NCBI RefSeq assembly: GCF_003143515.1
Contig: NZ_CP029343.1
Coordinates: 2,666,001-2,730,000, forward strand
From: Massilia oculi
GTDB taxonomy: Bacteria; Pseudomonadota; Gammaproteobacteria; Burkholderiales; Burkholderiaceae_D
Reading direction: 5' to 3'
Length of the DNA stretch: 64,000 nt
In this document: positions 40,011 through 49,574 of the stretch, piece by piece
Numbering within the stretch: position 1 is the stretch's first letter
Layout: each line of letters starts with the position of its first letter
The notes under the pieces: model-generated
What the model was told of the DNA's origin: nothing
The model's database searches: none
The model's input: the letters and a program-made list of their open reading frames with translations, nothing else
Translations under genes and position numbers: made by a program

Positions 40011-43000
40011 TCAAGCCGCCCGCGGCGTCACATCCGGCGCATGAAACGCCTCCACCAGCGCCGCCTCTTTCTGCTTGGCCGCCTTCAGGTGACGCTCCTT
40101 CACGTGACCGTAACCGCGGATGTCTTCCGGGATGCTGGCGATCGCCACCGCCTGCGCCAGGTTGTCCACCGTCAGCTTCGGCAGCAGCGCCGTCACCGTC
40201 TCGCGGTATTGCCCGATCAGGGCGCGCTCCATCTTGCGTTCGGCCGTATAGCCGAACACGTCGAAGGCGGTGCCGCGCAAGCCCTTGAACTTCGCCAGCA
40301 CGCCGAAGGCGCTCATCATCCACGGGCCGTACTCGCGCTTGATGGCGCGGCCTTCCTTGTCGTGCTTGGACATCAAAGGCGGCGCCAGGTGGAACTTCAG
40401 CCTGGTGTCGCCTTCGAACATAGCGCCGATCTTGTCGCGGAAGGCCGGATCGGTATGCAGGCGCGCGACCTCGTACTCGTCCTTGTAGGCCATCAGCTTG
40501 TACAAGTAGCGCGCCACGGCTTCGGTCAGGCGCGTGCCCTTGCCGAGTTTTTCTTCCTGCGCGCGCACCTGGTCGACGAAGGCCTTGTACTGGCCGGCAT
40601 AGGCCGCGTTCTGGTAGGCGGTGAGCAGCTCGATGCGGCGGCTGACGAGGTCGTCCAAGGTCTGGATGCGCTTGAACTCGACCACCTTCGACGGCAAGGC
40701 GGCGCGGCTCACCGCGGCCAGGTCGTGCGCCGCGCTGCGGCCCCAGTTGAAGGCCGCCTTGTTGAAGGCGACCGACACGCCATTGAGTTCGATCGCCTTG
40801 AGCAGCGAATTTTCCTGCAGCGGCACGTGGCCCTTCTGGAAGGCGTAGCCGAGCATGAACATATTGGTGGCGATCGCGTCGCCCAGCAAGGCGGTGGCGA
40901 TCTGGCCGGCGTCGATGAAGTCGACGTTGTCCTTGCCGCAGGCCTGCTGGATGGCGCCGCGCGACCCCTCGGCCGGGAATTGCCAGTCCGGGTTCTTGAC
41001 GAAGGCCGCGGTGGTGGCGCCGCTGGCGTTGACCGCGGCCCAGGTGCGGCCCTCGCCCATGCGACTCAGGGCGTCGCGGCTGGCGGTGACGATCTGGTCG
41101 CAGCCGATCACCAGGTCGGCGCTACCGGTGCCGACGCGGGTCGAGTGCAGATCGGCCTGGCGCTCGGCCAGGCGCACGTGCGACATCACCGGACCGCCCT
41201 TCTGGGCCAGGCCGCTCTGGTCGAGCACGATCGCGCCCTTGCCTTCGACGTGGGCCGCCACGGCCAGGATCTGGCCGACGGTCACGACGCCGGTGCCGCC
41301 GACGCCGGCGACCAGGATGCCGTAGGGCGTCTCGACCGACGGGATGGCCGGCATCGGCAAGGCGGGTGGCGCCGCTTCGGAACTCGCCGTTTTCTTCGGC
41401 TTCTTGAGCCCGCCGCCTTCGACGGTGACGAAGCTCGGGCAGAAGCCCGACACACACGAGTAATCCTTGTTGCACGAGGACTGGTTGATCTGGCGCTTGC
41501 GGCCCAGCTCGGTTTCCAGCGGCTCGACCGACAGGCAGTTCGACTGCACCGAGCAGTCGCCGCAGCCTTCGCACACGGCTTCGTTGATCACGACGCGCTT
41601 GGCCGGGTCGGGGAACTCGCCTTTTTTCCTGCGGCGACGTTTTTCCGACGCGCAGGTCTGGTCGTAGATCACGGCGGACACGCCCGGCATCTTGCGCAGC
41701 TCGCGCTGCACGTCCATCAGCTCGGAACGGTGGCGCACCGTGGTGCCCGGCGCCCAGGCATAGTCGCTCGGATATTTATCGGGTTCGTCGGTGACGACGA
41801 TGATCGGCTTGACGCCCTCGGCCGCGATCTGGCGGCTGATCATGCCCGGGTCGAGCGGGCCGTCGACGTTCTGGCCGCCCGTCATCGCGACCGCGTCGTT
41901 GTACAGGATTTTATAGGTGATGTTGACCTTGGCCGCCACCGCGGCGCGGATCGCCAGGATCCCGGAATGGAAGTACGTCCCATCCCCCAGGTTCACGAAC
42001 ACGTGTTTCTCGTCGGTGAACGGCGACTGGCCGATCCAGGTCGTGCCTTCCGCGCCCATATGCGTGAAGGTCGACGTTTCGCGGTCCATCCACAACACCA
42101 TATAGTGGCAGCCGATGCCGGCCATGGCGCGCGAGCCTTCCGGCACCTTGGTCGAGCTGTTGTGCGGGCAGCCCGAGCAGAAGTACGGGATGCGGTCGGT
42201 CTGCGGATTCGGTTTCGCCGGAATGCTCTTGAGCACCAGCTCCTTCGCTTCCAGGAAGGCGATGCGTTCCTTGACCCGCTCGGCCACCGGGTGGCCGGCG
42301 CAGTAGTGCGAGATGCGCGAGGCGATGGCGCGCGCGATCTGGGCCGGATTGAGCTCATAGGTCGCCGGCAGCAGCCAGTCGCCGTGGCCCATGCGGTTCT
42401 TGTTGCTCCATTCGCCCGTATCGTCGAACTTGCCGACCACGCGCGGACGCTCGCCGTCCGGCAGGTTGTACAGCTCTTCCTTGAGCGCGTATTCCATCAC
42501 CTGGCGCTTCTCTTCGACCACCAGGATCTCGTCGAGGCCGCGCGCGAATTCGTGCACGCCTTCGGCTTCGAGCGGCCAGGTCATGCCGACCTTGTACAGC
42601 CGCAGGCCGATGTCGCGCGCGGCCTGCTCGTCGATGCCGAGGTCGGCCAGCGCCTGGCGCGTGTCGAGGTAGCTCTTGCCGGCGGTGATGATGCCGATCT
42701 TCGGCTGCGGGCTGTCCCAGACGATGCGGTTGAGTTTATTGGCGCGCGCATAGGCCAGCGCGGCATACCATTTGTGGTTGCTCATCCGCACTTCCTGGTC
42801 CAGCACGGCGTCCGGCCAGCGGATGTTCAGGCCATCCGGCGGCAGCTGGAAGTCAAGCGGGGTGACGATCTGCACGCGGTCCGGGTCGAGGTCGACCACG
42901 GCGCCCGATTCGATGATGTCGGTCACGCACTTCATCGACACCCACAGGCCGGTGTAGCGGCTCATGGCCCAGGCGTGCAGGCCGAAGTCGAGGTATTCCT

Positions 43001-43601
43001 GGACCGAGGACGGATACAGCACCGGGATGCCGCAGTGGGTCAGGATGTGGTCGGACTGGTGCGCGGTGGAAGACGATTTGGCCGCATGGTCGTCGCCGGC
43101 CAGCACCAGCACGCCGCCGTGCTGCGAGGAGCCGGCGTTGTTGCCGTGCTTGAACACGTCGCCGCAGCGGTCCACGCCCGGGCCCTTGCCGTACCACATG
43201 GCGAACACGCCGTCGTACTTCGCGTCCTTGTAGAGGTTGGTCTGCTGGGTGCCCCAGACGGCCGTGGCCGCCAGGTCTTCGTTCATGCCGGGATGGAACT
43301 TGACGTGGTGGGCGTCGAGGTGCTTCTTCGCCTTCATCGCGGTCTGGTCGACGGCGGTGACGGGCGAACCGCGGTAGCCGGTGATGTAGCCGGCGGTGTT
43401 CAGGCCGGCCTTCAGGTCGCGCTCGCGCTGCAGCATCGGCAGGCGGATCAGGGCCTGGGTGCCGGTCATGAAGGCGCGGCCGCGCTCGAGCGTCCATTTG
43501 TCGTCGAGCGTGATGTCGTGTTGCGGTTGTGCGGGCTGCGAAGGCGCGGTCGGGGATGGCTCCAGCGGCGCCAGATGGGCGCGGTCCGTGGGTGCGTTCA
43601 T
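40011..43601 (-). CDS. Indolepyruvate ferredoxin oxidoreductase, fused alpha/beta-type
   Basis: A 1196-residue enzyme that joins, in one chain, functions often split into IorA and IorB. The N-terminal pyrimidine-binding part reads GYRGSPVTAVDQ. The TPP-binding part has SGCPHN and GDGTYFHSG. A ferredoxin-like 4Fe-4S segment reads CEGCGDCSVQSNC, with further cysteines in SSCNKDYSCVSGFCPS. A C-terminal gamma domain starts GVGGTGVVTVGQIL. It oxidatively decarboxylates aryl-pyruvates to acyl-CoA, passing electrons to ferredoxin, in aromatic amino-acid breakdown. GGAG precedes ATG 43601. A divergent Lrp-type regulator gene adjoins, as expected for an amino-acid catabolic gene. Confidence 0.93.
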   Translation of the reverse strand: MNAPTDRAHLAPLEPSPTAPSQPAQPQHDITLDDKWTLERGRAFMTGTQALIRLPMLQRERDLKAGLNTAGYITGYRGSPVTAVDQTAMKAKKHLDAHHVKFHPGMNEDLAATAVWGTQQTNLYKDAKYDGVFAMWYGKGPGVDRCGDVFKHGNNAGSSQHGGVLVLAGDDHAAKSSSTAHQSDHILTHCGIPVLYPSSVQEYLDFGLHAWAMSRYTGLWVSMKCVTDIIESGAVVDLDPDRVQIVTPLDFQLPPDGLNIRWPDAVLDQEVRMSNHKWYAALAYARANKLNRIVWDSPQPKIGIITAGKSYLDTRQALADLGIDEQAARDIGLRLYKVGMTWPLEAEGVHEFARGLDEILVVEEKRQVMEYALKEELYNLPDGERPRVVGKFDDTGEWSNKNRMGHGDWLLPATYELNPAQIARAIASRISHYCAGHPVAERVKERIAFLEAKELVLKSIPAKPNPQTDRIPYFCSGCPHNSSTKVPEGSRAMAGIGCHYMVLWMDRETSTFTHMGAEGTTWIGQSPFTDEKHVFVNLGDGTYFHSGILAIRAAVAAKVNITYKILYNDAVAMTGGQNVDGPLDPGMISRQIAAEGVKPIIVVTDEPDKYPSDYAWAPGTTVRHRSELMDVQRELRKMPGVSAVIYDQTCASEKRRRRKKGEFPDPAKRVVINEAVCEGCGDCSVQSNCLSVEPLETELGRKRQINQSSCNKDYSCVSGFCPSFVTVEGGGLKKPKKTASSEAAPPALPMPAIPSVETPYGILVAGVGGTGVVTVGQILAVAAHVEGKGAIVLDQSGLAQKGGPVMSHVRLAERQADLHSTRVGTGSADLVIGCDQIVTASRDALSRMGEGRTWAAVNASGATTAAFVKNPDWQFPAEGSRGAIQQACGKDNVDFIDAGQIATALLGDAIATNMFMLGYAFQKGHVPLQENSLLKAIELNGVSVAFNKAAFNWGRSAAHDLAAVSRAALPSKVVEFKRIQTLDDLVSRRIELLTAYQNAAYAGQYKAFVDQVRAQEEKLGKGTRLTEAVARYLYKLMAYKDEYEVARLHTDPAFRDKIGAMFEGDTRLKFHLAPPLMSKHDKEGRAIKREYGPWMMSAFGVLAKFKGLRGTAFDVFGYTAERKMERALIGQYRETVTALLPKLTVDNLAQAVAIASIPEDIRGYGHVKERHLKAAKQKEAALVEAFHAPDVTPRAA

Positions 43602-43772
43602 GGTGTCTCCAAGATTCTCATGGCGGATACCGCAGCGGCGCATTTCCTGCATCTCGTCTGCCGTATGTGAGCCAGTATAGTCCTGCCCCCCAAGCATTAA
43701 ATTCCAAACAATTCCCCCGTCTTCTTGAATTGCGCAATAAAATTGCCATACAAAAGTCTGATTGGGGTGGGT

Positions 43773-44282
43773 ATGTCGAAGATTGAGCTGGATAAAACAG
43801 ACCGCAAGATTCTGGAGATCTTGCAAAGCGATGGCCGGCTGTCGAACCAGGATGTGGCCGAAAGGGTAAGCCTCTCGCCCTCGCCCTGTCTGCGCCGCAT
43901 CAAGCGCCTGGAAGAAGCGGGCGTCATTCGCCAGTACGTGGCGCTGCTCGACCCGGACAAGATCGGGCTGGGACTGTTGGCATATGTGAATGTGCGGCTG
44001 GAAAAGCACAGCGAGGTGGCCAGCGCCACCCGCCAGCCGGGCTTGCCGGCGACGTCGCCGCGCAACGATTTCGCGGTGTCGGTGGGCACCTGGCCCGAAG
44101 TCGTGGCCTGCTATGCGATGACCGGCGACATGGATTTCCTGCTGCGCGTCCACGTCGAAGACATGGACCATTTCTCGCGCTTCATGATGGGCACCCTGCT
44201 CAAGCATCCGGCGGTGCTGGACGTGAAGTCGAGCTTCGCGCTGCAGCGGATCAAGGAAACGACGGCCATGCCGTTGGTGTGA
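43773..44282 (+). CDS. Lrp/AsnC family transcriptional regulator
   Basis: A 169-residue protein. The N-terminal helix-turn-helix (LDKTDRKILEILQSDGRLSNQDVAERVSLSPSPCLRRIKRLEEAGVI) and the C-terminal RAM ligand-binding domain (VVACYAMTGDMDFLLRV) are typical of Lrp/AsnC. ATG 43773 is used because it aligns with the family start; the in-frame ATG at 43725 adds 16 unrelated residues. It is divergent from the indolepyruvate oxidoreductase gene with 171 bases between the starts, and probably controls it in response to an aromatic or branched amino acid. That link is an inference from position. Confidence 0.92.
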   Translation: MSKIELDKTDRKILEILQSDGRLSNQDVAERVSLSPSPCLRRIKRLEEAGVIRQYVALLDPDKIGLGLLAYVNVRLEKHSEVASATRQPGLPATSPRNDFAVSVGTWPEVVACYAMTGDMDFLLRVHVEDMDHFSRFMMGTLLKHPAVLDVKSSFALQRIKETTAMPLV

Positions 44283-44283
44283 T

Positions 44284-44350
44284 CGTCATTTCTGCCACTG
44301 GCAGAAATGATTCCCCGCCCTCGCCGGGCGCCTTGGCGGGGATCCAGGTT
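44284..44350. repeat. Compound hairpin repeat between convergent genes
   Basis: A TTTCTGCCACTGGCAGAAA hairpin (44289-44307) is followed by a second with TCCCCGCC and GGCGGGGA arms (about 44311-44342). It resembles the compound repeat at 19888-19939. It fills the gap between convergent lrp-type and GNAT genes and may stop transcripts from both sides. Confidence 0.6.
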
Positions 44351-44357
44351 GCCTTTA

Positions 44358-45008
44358 CTATTTCTTAGGCGTGAAAAACTTCACCGCGGCGCGGGTATTG
44401 GCCTTGACCGTGTAGTCGATCGCCGCGAACTGCTCTTCCAGCGCCTCGGCCATCACGCTGCCCGGGCTGGGCGGCGGCAGTTCGAGGTGGGCGTCGGCCT
44501 CGCCGTACTCGCGCTTGATGCGCATGCCGGCCTTCCTGGCGATGTGCATCATGGTCTGGTTCGAGGTCAGGCATTGCATGTAGAGCGTGTCGACGTCGGA
44601 GTTGCGGCAATGGGTCGCCGCGCGCTGGAACAGGCGCGTGCCCACGCCCTGGCCGCGCGCCGACTTCGACACCGAGACGCCGAACTCGGCCACCTGCTCC
44701 TTGGTCGTCGACTTGCGCCCGTCGGCCGAGGCGAAGGCCAGGTGGCCCATCCCGACCAGCTGGAACACATTGTTGAGCACGCCAAACACGATGTCGCGCG
44801 AGAAATCGATCTTCTCGACGTAGGCCGTGATCTGTTCGTCCGGAATCATGCTGCCGAAGCGCAGCAGGCGGTCTTCGCTGTCCAGCGCCAGCAGATGGCG
44901 CAGCACGCGGCGGCGGTCGCGCTCAGCCAGTTCCTTGACCAGCACCGGCGGCTGGCCCTTCTTGCCTCTCAGGCCCTGGATCCAGCGGCGTAAGGGATTG
45001 TCCAGCAT
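44358..45008 (-). CDS. GNAT family N-acetyltransferase
   Basis: A 216-residue protein. The central part carries the acetyl-CoA-binding motif A, VSKSARGQGVGTRLFQRAATHC (R/QxxGxG/A form), followed by TSNQTMMHIARKAGM. The N-terminal VLRHLLALDSEDRLLRFG is shared with a group of proteobacterial GNAT proteins that includes domains fused to acyl-CoA synthetases. The substrate is unknown. It is the last gene of a minus-strand run and converges on the Lrp-type regulator. Confidence 0.88.
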   Translation of the reverse strand: MLDNPLRRWIQGLRGKKGQPPVLVKELAERDRRRVLRHLLALDSEDRLLRFGSMIPDEQITAYVEKIDFSRDIVFGVLNNVFQLVGMGHLAFASADGRKSTTKEQVAEFGVSVSKSARGQGVGTRLFQRAATHCRNSDVDTLYMQCLTSNQTMMHIARKAGMRIKREYGEADAHLELPPPSPGSVMAEALEEQFAAIDYTVKANTRAAVKFFTPKK

Positions 45009-45041
45009 CTCGGTACCTTCACATACTGCAACATTTGGATT

Positions 45042-46649
45042 CTAGCCGATCGAATCGGCACTGGCGGCGCGATCCGTATTGTCGCCCGTGGCGCCGTCCA
45101 GCGCCAGCACCGATGGATGATCCTGGCCCAGCCATTGCGATTGCGGACTGACCACGAAACGGCCCTTCCCGGCCTGCTTGGCCGCGTACATGGCCTTGTC
45201 GGCGTCCGCCAGCAGCGCTTCCTGCCCGCGCGCGGCGCCCCCCTGGCCGCGCGCGCTGGCGATGCCGATGCTGGCCGAGATCGTCACCGCGTGGCCGTCG
45301 GCCTCGGTGATCGATTCGATTTCCTGCAGCGCCAGGCGCGCCACGCGCAGCGCGCCGGCTTCCGAGGCCACGTCTTCGAGCAGGATCACGAATTCGTCGC
45401 CGCCCAGGCGCGCCAGCGCGTCCTCGGCGCGCAGCCTGGCCTGCACCCGGCGCGCGACCATCTGCAGCACCAGGTCGCCGGCCGCATGGCCCCAGGTATC
45501 GTTGACCGCCTTGAAACCGTCCAGGTCGATGAACATCAGCACCACCACGCTGTCGCGGCGGTCGGCGCGCGCCAGCGCCCGCTCCAGCAGGCGGGTCAGC
45601 TGGCGATAGTTGATCAGGCCGGTCAGGCTGTCATGCTGGGCCAGGCGCTCGAGCTGGCGCGATTGCGCCTCCAGCTCGGCGGTGCGCTCGACCACGCGCT
45701 GTTCCAGCGTCTCGTTGGCCGCCTGCAGGCGGCGGTTGACGACGCCGATGATGCGGTAGCTGCGGCGCAGCCGCGCGCCGGCATACACCAGCAGCACCAT
45801 CAGCACGGCGCTGTAGGCGAACAGGTAGCCGCGAAAGCGCTGGCGCTCCAGCAGCACGGCGTCGAAGGAGCGCTCGAACTCGCGCTCCAGGCGGTCCAGC
45901 GCGGCGTCGCTGCCGGCGGCGGCGATCTGCGTCTCGAGCAGGTTTTCCAGCGGGCGTTTTTCCAGGATCACGCGGCAACTGGCGATCACGGCGTCCATCT
46001 TGTCGTTCACGGCCTTCGAAAACGCGATCTGCTGGGCCGCCACGTCGCCCAGGATCTCGTCGATGCGCGCCGCCAGCGCCGGGCTCGGCGCAATGTTGTA
46101 GCGCAGGGTCTCGGTCAGCAGCGCATTCAGGGTAGTGTCCAGCCGCACCACGATGCGGCCCGGCGCCAGCGCGCCTTCGATGCCCGAGATCTCGGTCTTG
46201 AGGTCGGCCACCGCCGGCGGCATGTGCAGCAGCGCCGCCCGCAGCGGCGGATTGTGCCTGGCGAACTGGGCGACCAGTTGCTCCTTGCCCTGCAGCGCTT
46301 CCCGCAGATCGGCGTAGGCGGTCTGGGCGGCGCTGTCGCCGGTGAGCGGCAGGGTGTCGCCCAGGCGCGCCATCAGGTCGTGCATGCGCGGCAGTTGCGA
46401 GCTGAGGTCGAGCGGCGTGGAGGCGCGTCCGGTGTGGGCGCGCAGGATGCTGGCGTCCCATTCGGCGTCGAGCTTTTCGAGTTCGCGCAGGTTCAGCATG
46501 ACACTGTTGCGGATTTCCGGGTCCACCGCGTCGGTGCGGACATAGAGGAACACCAGCACCGCGCTCATGAAGATGACCGCCAGGCTTGCCAGAAGCACAC
46601 GACGGCGCCGGCACCAACTTGCAACACGCCGTGCCAGCAAGGTGAACAT
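45042..46649 (-). CDS. Membrane-bound diguanylate cyclase (GGDEF)
   Basis: A 535-residue protein. Two hydrophobic segments (about residues 19-37 and 280-298) enclose a ~240-residue helical periplasmic sensor, possibly of the DAHL type. A coiled coil (LQAANETLEQRVVERTAELEAQSRQLERL) then connects to the cyclase domain. The active-site GGDEF is intact (residues 416-420), and RAED (407-410) lies five residues before it, the RxxD inhibitory site, so product feedback by c-di-GMP is expected. ATG 46649 has GGAG seven bases upstream; the longer frame to 46718 is rejected. Confidence 0.93.
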   Translation of the reverse strand: MFTLLARRVASWCRRRRVLLASLAVIFMSAVLVFLYVRTDAVDPEIRNSVMLNLRELEKLDAEWDASILRAHTGRASTPLDLSSQLPRMHDLMARLGDTLPLTGDSAAQTAYADLREALQGKEQLVAQFARHNPPLRAALLHMPPAVADLKTEISGIEGALAPGRIVVRLDTTLNALLTETLRYNIAPSPALAARIDEILGDVAAQQIAFSKAVNDKMDAVIASCRVILEKRPLENLLETQIAAAGSDAALDRLEREFERSFDAVLLERQRFRGYLFAYSAVLMVLLVYAGARLRRSYRIIGVVNRRLQAANETLEQRVVERTAELEAQSRQLERLAQHDSLTGLINYRQLTRLLERALARADRRDSVVVLMFIDLDGFKAVNDTWGHAAGDLVLQMVARRVQARLRAEDALARLGGDEFVILLEDVASEAGALRVARLALQEIESITEADGHAVTISASIGIASARGQGGAARGQEALLADADKAMYAAKQAGKGRFVVSPQSQWLGQDHPSVLALDGATGDNTDRAASADSIG

Positions 46650-46759
46650 CGTTTTTCTCCAACGCAACAATTTACAGTTACTGAAGGATAGCAAAACGAT
46701 CGCCCACACTGCACGCACCGTGTAACTACATGTAACAGAAACCTGTCAAACCCGGTGAT

Positions 46760-47869
46760 TTAGTTGGCTTGATGCAACATCCGCTGGACGGCGTCGACAC
46801 GCGCGGTGTGGACGGCCCCCGCAATCCCGGCCTTGCGATCGGCGTAGCGCGCCGCGACCTCGCCCGCGTTCACGGCGCGCGCCGCGTCCAGCGCTCGCGC
46901 CAGGTGCGGCCCCTGGGGCAGATCGTCGGCGCCGCAGGCGGCCGCCAACAACAGCTGGGCGAAGCGCTCCGGCTTGCGGAAGGCGTCGCTGCGTTCGAAC
47001 AGCGTGACGATGGCTTCGGCGGACAAGTCCAGGGCGCGCTTGATCCCGTCCTGCTCGCGCGCCGTCATCACGGCCAGGTCGCGGCACTCGTTGGGCACCT
47101 TGAGGCGCTTGCAGACGGCCTGGATCGGCGCGACCGCTGCCAGGGTGCGCATCAGCACGGCGAAGCGCACCTCCAGCGGGTGGTCCAGCGCCGCGGCGTG
47201 GTCGATCGTGCGCAGCAGGGATTCGCTCCACAGCGCGTCCAGTTCGGGCAGGATGCGCGCCAGCGCGCCGCAGTCGCGCAGCACGGCGAGCATGCGCGAC
47301 GGCCGGCCCTCCATCAGGCCGCGCGCCAGCTCCTGCCAGACGCGCTCGGGCACCAGGGCGTCGACCTCGCCCTCGTCGACCATGCGGCGCATCAGGGCAT
47401 TGGTGCCATCCGCCACCGTGAAGTCGGGCAGGCGCGCGGCGAAGCGGGCGATGCGCAGGATCCGCACCGGATCTTCGGCGAAGGCGTCGGACACGTGGCG
47501 GAACAGACGCGCCTGTAGGTCTTGCCGGCCGTTGTGCGGGTCGACGATGCTGCCGTCCTCGGCCTGCGCCATGGCGTTGATGGTCAGGTCGCGCCGCACC
47601 AGGTCTTGTTCCAGGGTGACGTCGGGGGCGGCGTGGAACACGAAGCCGTGGTAGCCCGGCGCGGTCTTGCGCTCGGTGCGCGCCAGCGCGTATTCCTCGT
47701 GCGTGTGCGGATGCAGGAAGACCGGGAAATCCTTGCCGACGGCGCGAAAGCCCGCCGCGATCATCTGTTCGGGGGTGGCGCCGACCACCACGTGGTCGTG
47801 GTCTTTCACGGGCAGGCCCAGCAGGGCATCGCGCACGGCGCCGCCCACGACATAGCTGCGCATCGTCAT
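46760..47869 (-). CDS. cca: CCA-adding tRNA nucleotidyltransferase
   Basis: A 369-residue class II nucleotidyltransferase close to the bacterial multifunctional CCA protein: VVGGAVRDALLGLPVKDHDHVVVGATP, FPVFLHPHTHEEYALARTERK and RRDLTINAMA, then the RNA-binding neck. It builds or repairs the tRNA 3' CCA. The C-terminal region is shorter than in E. coli (412 residues), and the HD motif present there (CHDLGK) is missing: the aligned stretch reads VRFAVLMRTLAAVAP. The extra phosphohydrolase activities are therefore probably absent. ATG 47869 overlaps the upstream GST stop (ATGA); ATG 47863 aligns better with E. coli and is a real alternative. Confidence 0.93.
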   Translation of the reverse strand: MTMRSYVVGGAVRDALLGLPVKDHDHVVVGATPEQMIAAGFRAVGKDFPVFLHPHTHEEYALARTERKTAPGYHGFVFHAAPDVTLEQDLVRRDLTINAMAQAEDGSIVDPHNGRQDLQARLFRHVSDAFAEDPVRILRIARFAARLPDFTVADGTNALMRRMVDEGEVDALVPERVWQELARGLMEGRPSRMLAVLRDCGALARILPELDALWSESLLRTIDHAAALDHPLEVRFAVLMRTLAAVAPIQAVCKRLKVPNECRDLAVMTAREQDGIKRALDLSAEAIVTLFERSDAFRKPERFAQLLLAAACGADDLPQGPHLARALDAARAVNAGEVAARYADRKAGIAGAVHTARVDAVQRMLHQAN

Positions 47870-48585
47870 TCGCCCGGCAAATCGGCGTCGTGCAGCGGGG
47901 TCGGGTCGGTCTCGGCCATGGCGTCCCTGACCCAGCGCGCCACCGCCGGGTGGGCCAGCACGCGCTCGCAATAAGCCTGCAATGCCGGGGCCAGCGCCAC
48001 GCCATAGGTCTTGAAGCGGCACACCACCGGCGCATAGAAGGCGTCGGCGATCGAGAACTCGCCGAACAGGTACTGGTGGTGGCCGAAGCGCGACAGGCAG
48101 TCTTCCCAGATCTCGCAGATGCGGCCGATGTCGGCCTGGGCGCCGGGCGTGCGGCCGCGGCCGGGCAGGCGCGCCTGGATGTTCATCGACATATGGGTGC
48201 GCAGCTCGCCGAAGCCGGAATGCATCTCGGCCACGATCGAGCGCGCCAGCGCGCGCGCGGCCACGTCCCGCGGCCACATGGGTTTATCAGGGAACTGCTC
48301 GGCCAGGTATTCGACGATGGCCAGGCTGTCCCAGACCGTCATGTCGCCCGACATCAGGACCGGCACCCGGCCAGCGTGCGAATAGCGCGCGATCTGGTTG
48401 GCGGTGTCGGGCTGGTCGAGCAGGACTTTCACTTCGGTGAACGGAATGCCGAAGGCGACCGCCGCGACCCAGGGCCGCATCGACCACGACGAGACGTTCT
48501 TGTTGCCGATGATCAGGGTTAAACCGGGGTTGCGGGTTGCGTCGAGCGTGCGTGCAAGGATGGGGTCGCGTTCGATGGTCTGCAT
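47866..48585 (-). CDS. Glutathione S-transferase family protein
   Basis: A 239-residue protein. The N-terminal thioredoxin-like domain contains GNKNVSSWSMRPWVAAVAFGIPF, with SSWS at the position of the catalytic Ser/Cys, and VPVLMSGDMTVWDSLAIVEYLAEQFP, whose DS pair binds glutathione. The C-terminal helical domain includes FSIADAFYAPVVCRF. It probably detoxifies or reduces small molecules; the substrate cannot be read. Its stop overlaps the cca start by four bases. It lies 16 bases after the upstream epimerase-like gene, in a run of minus-strand genes. Confidence 0.9.
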   Translation of the reverse strand: MQTIERDPILARTLDATRNPGLTLIIGNKNVSSWSMRPWVAAVAFGIPFTEVKVLLDQPDTANQIARYSHAGRVPVLMSGDMTVWDSLAIVEYLAEQFPDKPMWPRDVAARALARSIVAEMHSGFGELRTHMSMNIQARLPGRGRTPGAQADIGRICEIWEDCLSRFGHHQYLFGEFSIADAFYAPVVCRFKTYGVALAPALQAYCERVLAHPAVARWVRDAMAETDPTPLHDADLPGE

Positions 48586-48601
48586 AGTGGTCGTTGGTTT
48601 T

Positions 48602-49570
48602 TCAGCGTCCGGCGCGGGTGCGATGGGCGTCGAGGCGGTCGTGCCGGTTGAGGTAGTGCGGGGCGGCCGACTCGATCGACGTGAGCTTGATCCCCAGCGA
48701 CTCGGCTGTCAAGGCACCGGTGTCGGCGGCCACGACATTATCGACCAGCATCGAATCGAGGTTGTCGCGGCTGACGAGGGGATCGCCCGGCAACAGCTCG
48801 AACAGCCGCGCCTGCAGGCGCGCCGCCCAGTCGGGCAAGCCCAGCACCGGGCGCTCGCGGCCGCCGAAGCGGCCGGCCAGCCGCACCAGTTCGCCCAGGG
48901 TGTACACGGCCGGGCCGCCCAGCTCGATCGTGGCGTCGCGCAGGTCCGGGCGGGCCAGGGCGATGGAAAAGGCGGCGGCGACGTCGCCCACGTACACCGG
49001 CTGGAAGCGCGCGCGGCTGGACGCCAGCGGCACCAGCGGCAGATGGCGCTGCAGGCGCGCGAACATGGTCAGGAAGTGGTCGCCGGGGCCGAACACCACC
49101 GATGGGCGCAAGACCGTGGCCGCGACCGCCGGCTGGCTGCGCGCGGCCAGCTCGCCGTCGGCCTTGGAGCGGCCGTACATCGAGGGACTGGAAGCGCTGG
49201 CGCCGAGCGCGCTCATGTGCAGGTAGCGCGGCACGCCCACGTCGGCGCAGGCGGCGGCGATGCGGCGCGGCAGCTCGACGTGCAGGTGGCGGAAGCCTTC
49301 GCCATAGGGCCGGCCGTGGCCGCCGTGCAGCACGCCGACCAGATTGATCACGGCGTCGCGCCCGGCCAGCAGCTTGCGCAGCACGGCGTCGTCGTGGACA
49401 TTGGCCACGTCGACATCGACGCCCGGCAGCACGTTCAAATGCTTCGCGCTTTCATAATGACGCGCCGGGACCAGCACACCCACGCCGTCGTCGGACAGCC
49501 GTGCGGCCAGGTGCTGGCCGATGAAGCCGGTGCCGCCGATCAGCACCACGTTCAGTGGACGCGCGCTCAT
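48602..49570 (-). CDS. NAD(P)-binding epimerase-like protein (complex I NDUFA9 type)
   Basis: A 322-residue atypical SDR. The Rossmann motif is GGTGFIGQHLAARL. INLVGVLHG and the active-site-like YGRSKADGE with preceding MSALGA match the NDUFA9/YfcH-type NAD(P)H-binding proteins. Members assist respiratory complex I or act as nucleoside-sugar or steroid-like reductases; the precise role is not known. It starts four bases after the slt stop, so the two are likely co-transcribed. Confidence 0.88.
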   Translation of the reverse strand: MSARPLNVVLIGGTGFIGQHLAARLSDDGVGVLVPARHYESAKHLNVLPGVDVDVANVHDDAVLRKLLAGRDAVINLVGVLHGGHGRPYGEGFRHLHVELPRRIAAACADVGVPRYLHMSALGASASSPSMYGRSKADGELAARSQPAVAATVLRPSVVFGPGDHFLTMFARLQRHLPLVPLASSRARFQPVYVGDVAAAFSIALARPDLRDATIELGGPAVYTLGELVRLAGRFGGRERPVLGLPDWAARLQARLFELLPGDPLVSRDNLDSMLVDNVVAADTGALTAESLGIKLTSIESAAPHYLNRHDRLDAHRTRAGR

Positions 49571-49574
49571 CTGT

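Noticed and set aside
38271..43670. A 1799-codon open frame antisense to the S41 peptidase and indolepyruvate oxidoreductase genes
   Set aside because: It spans two clearly real minus-strand genes and the gap between them, with biased Arg/Gly/Ala/Val composition and no motifs.
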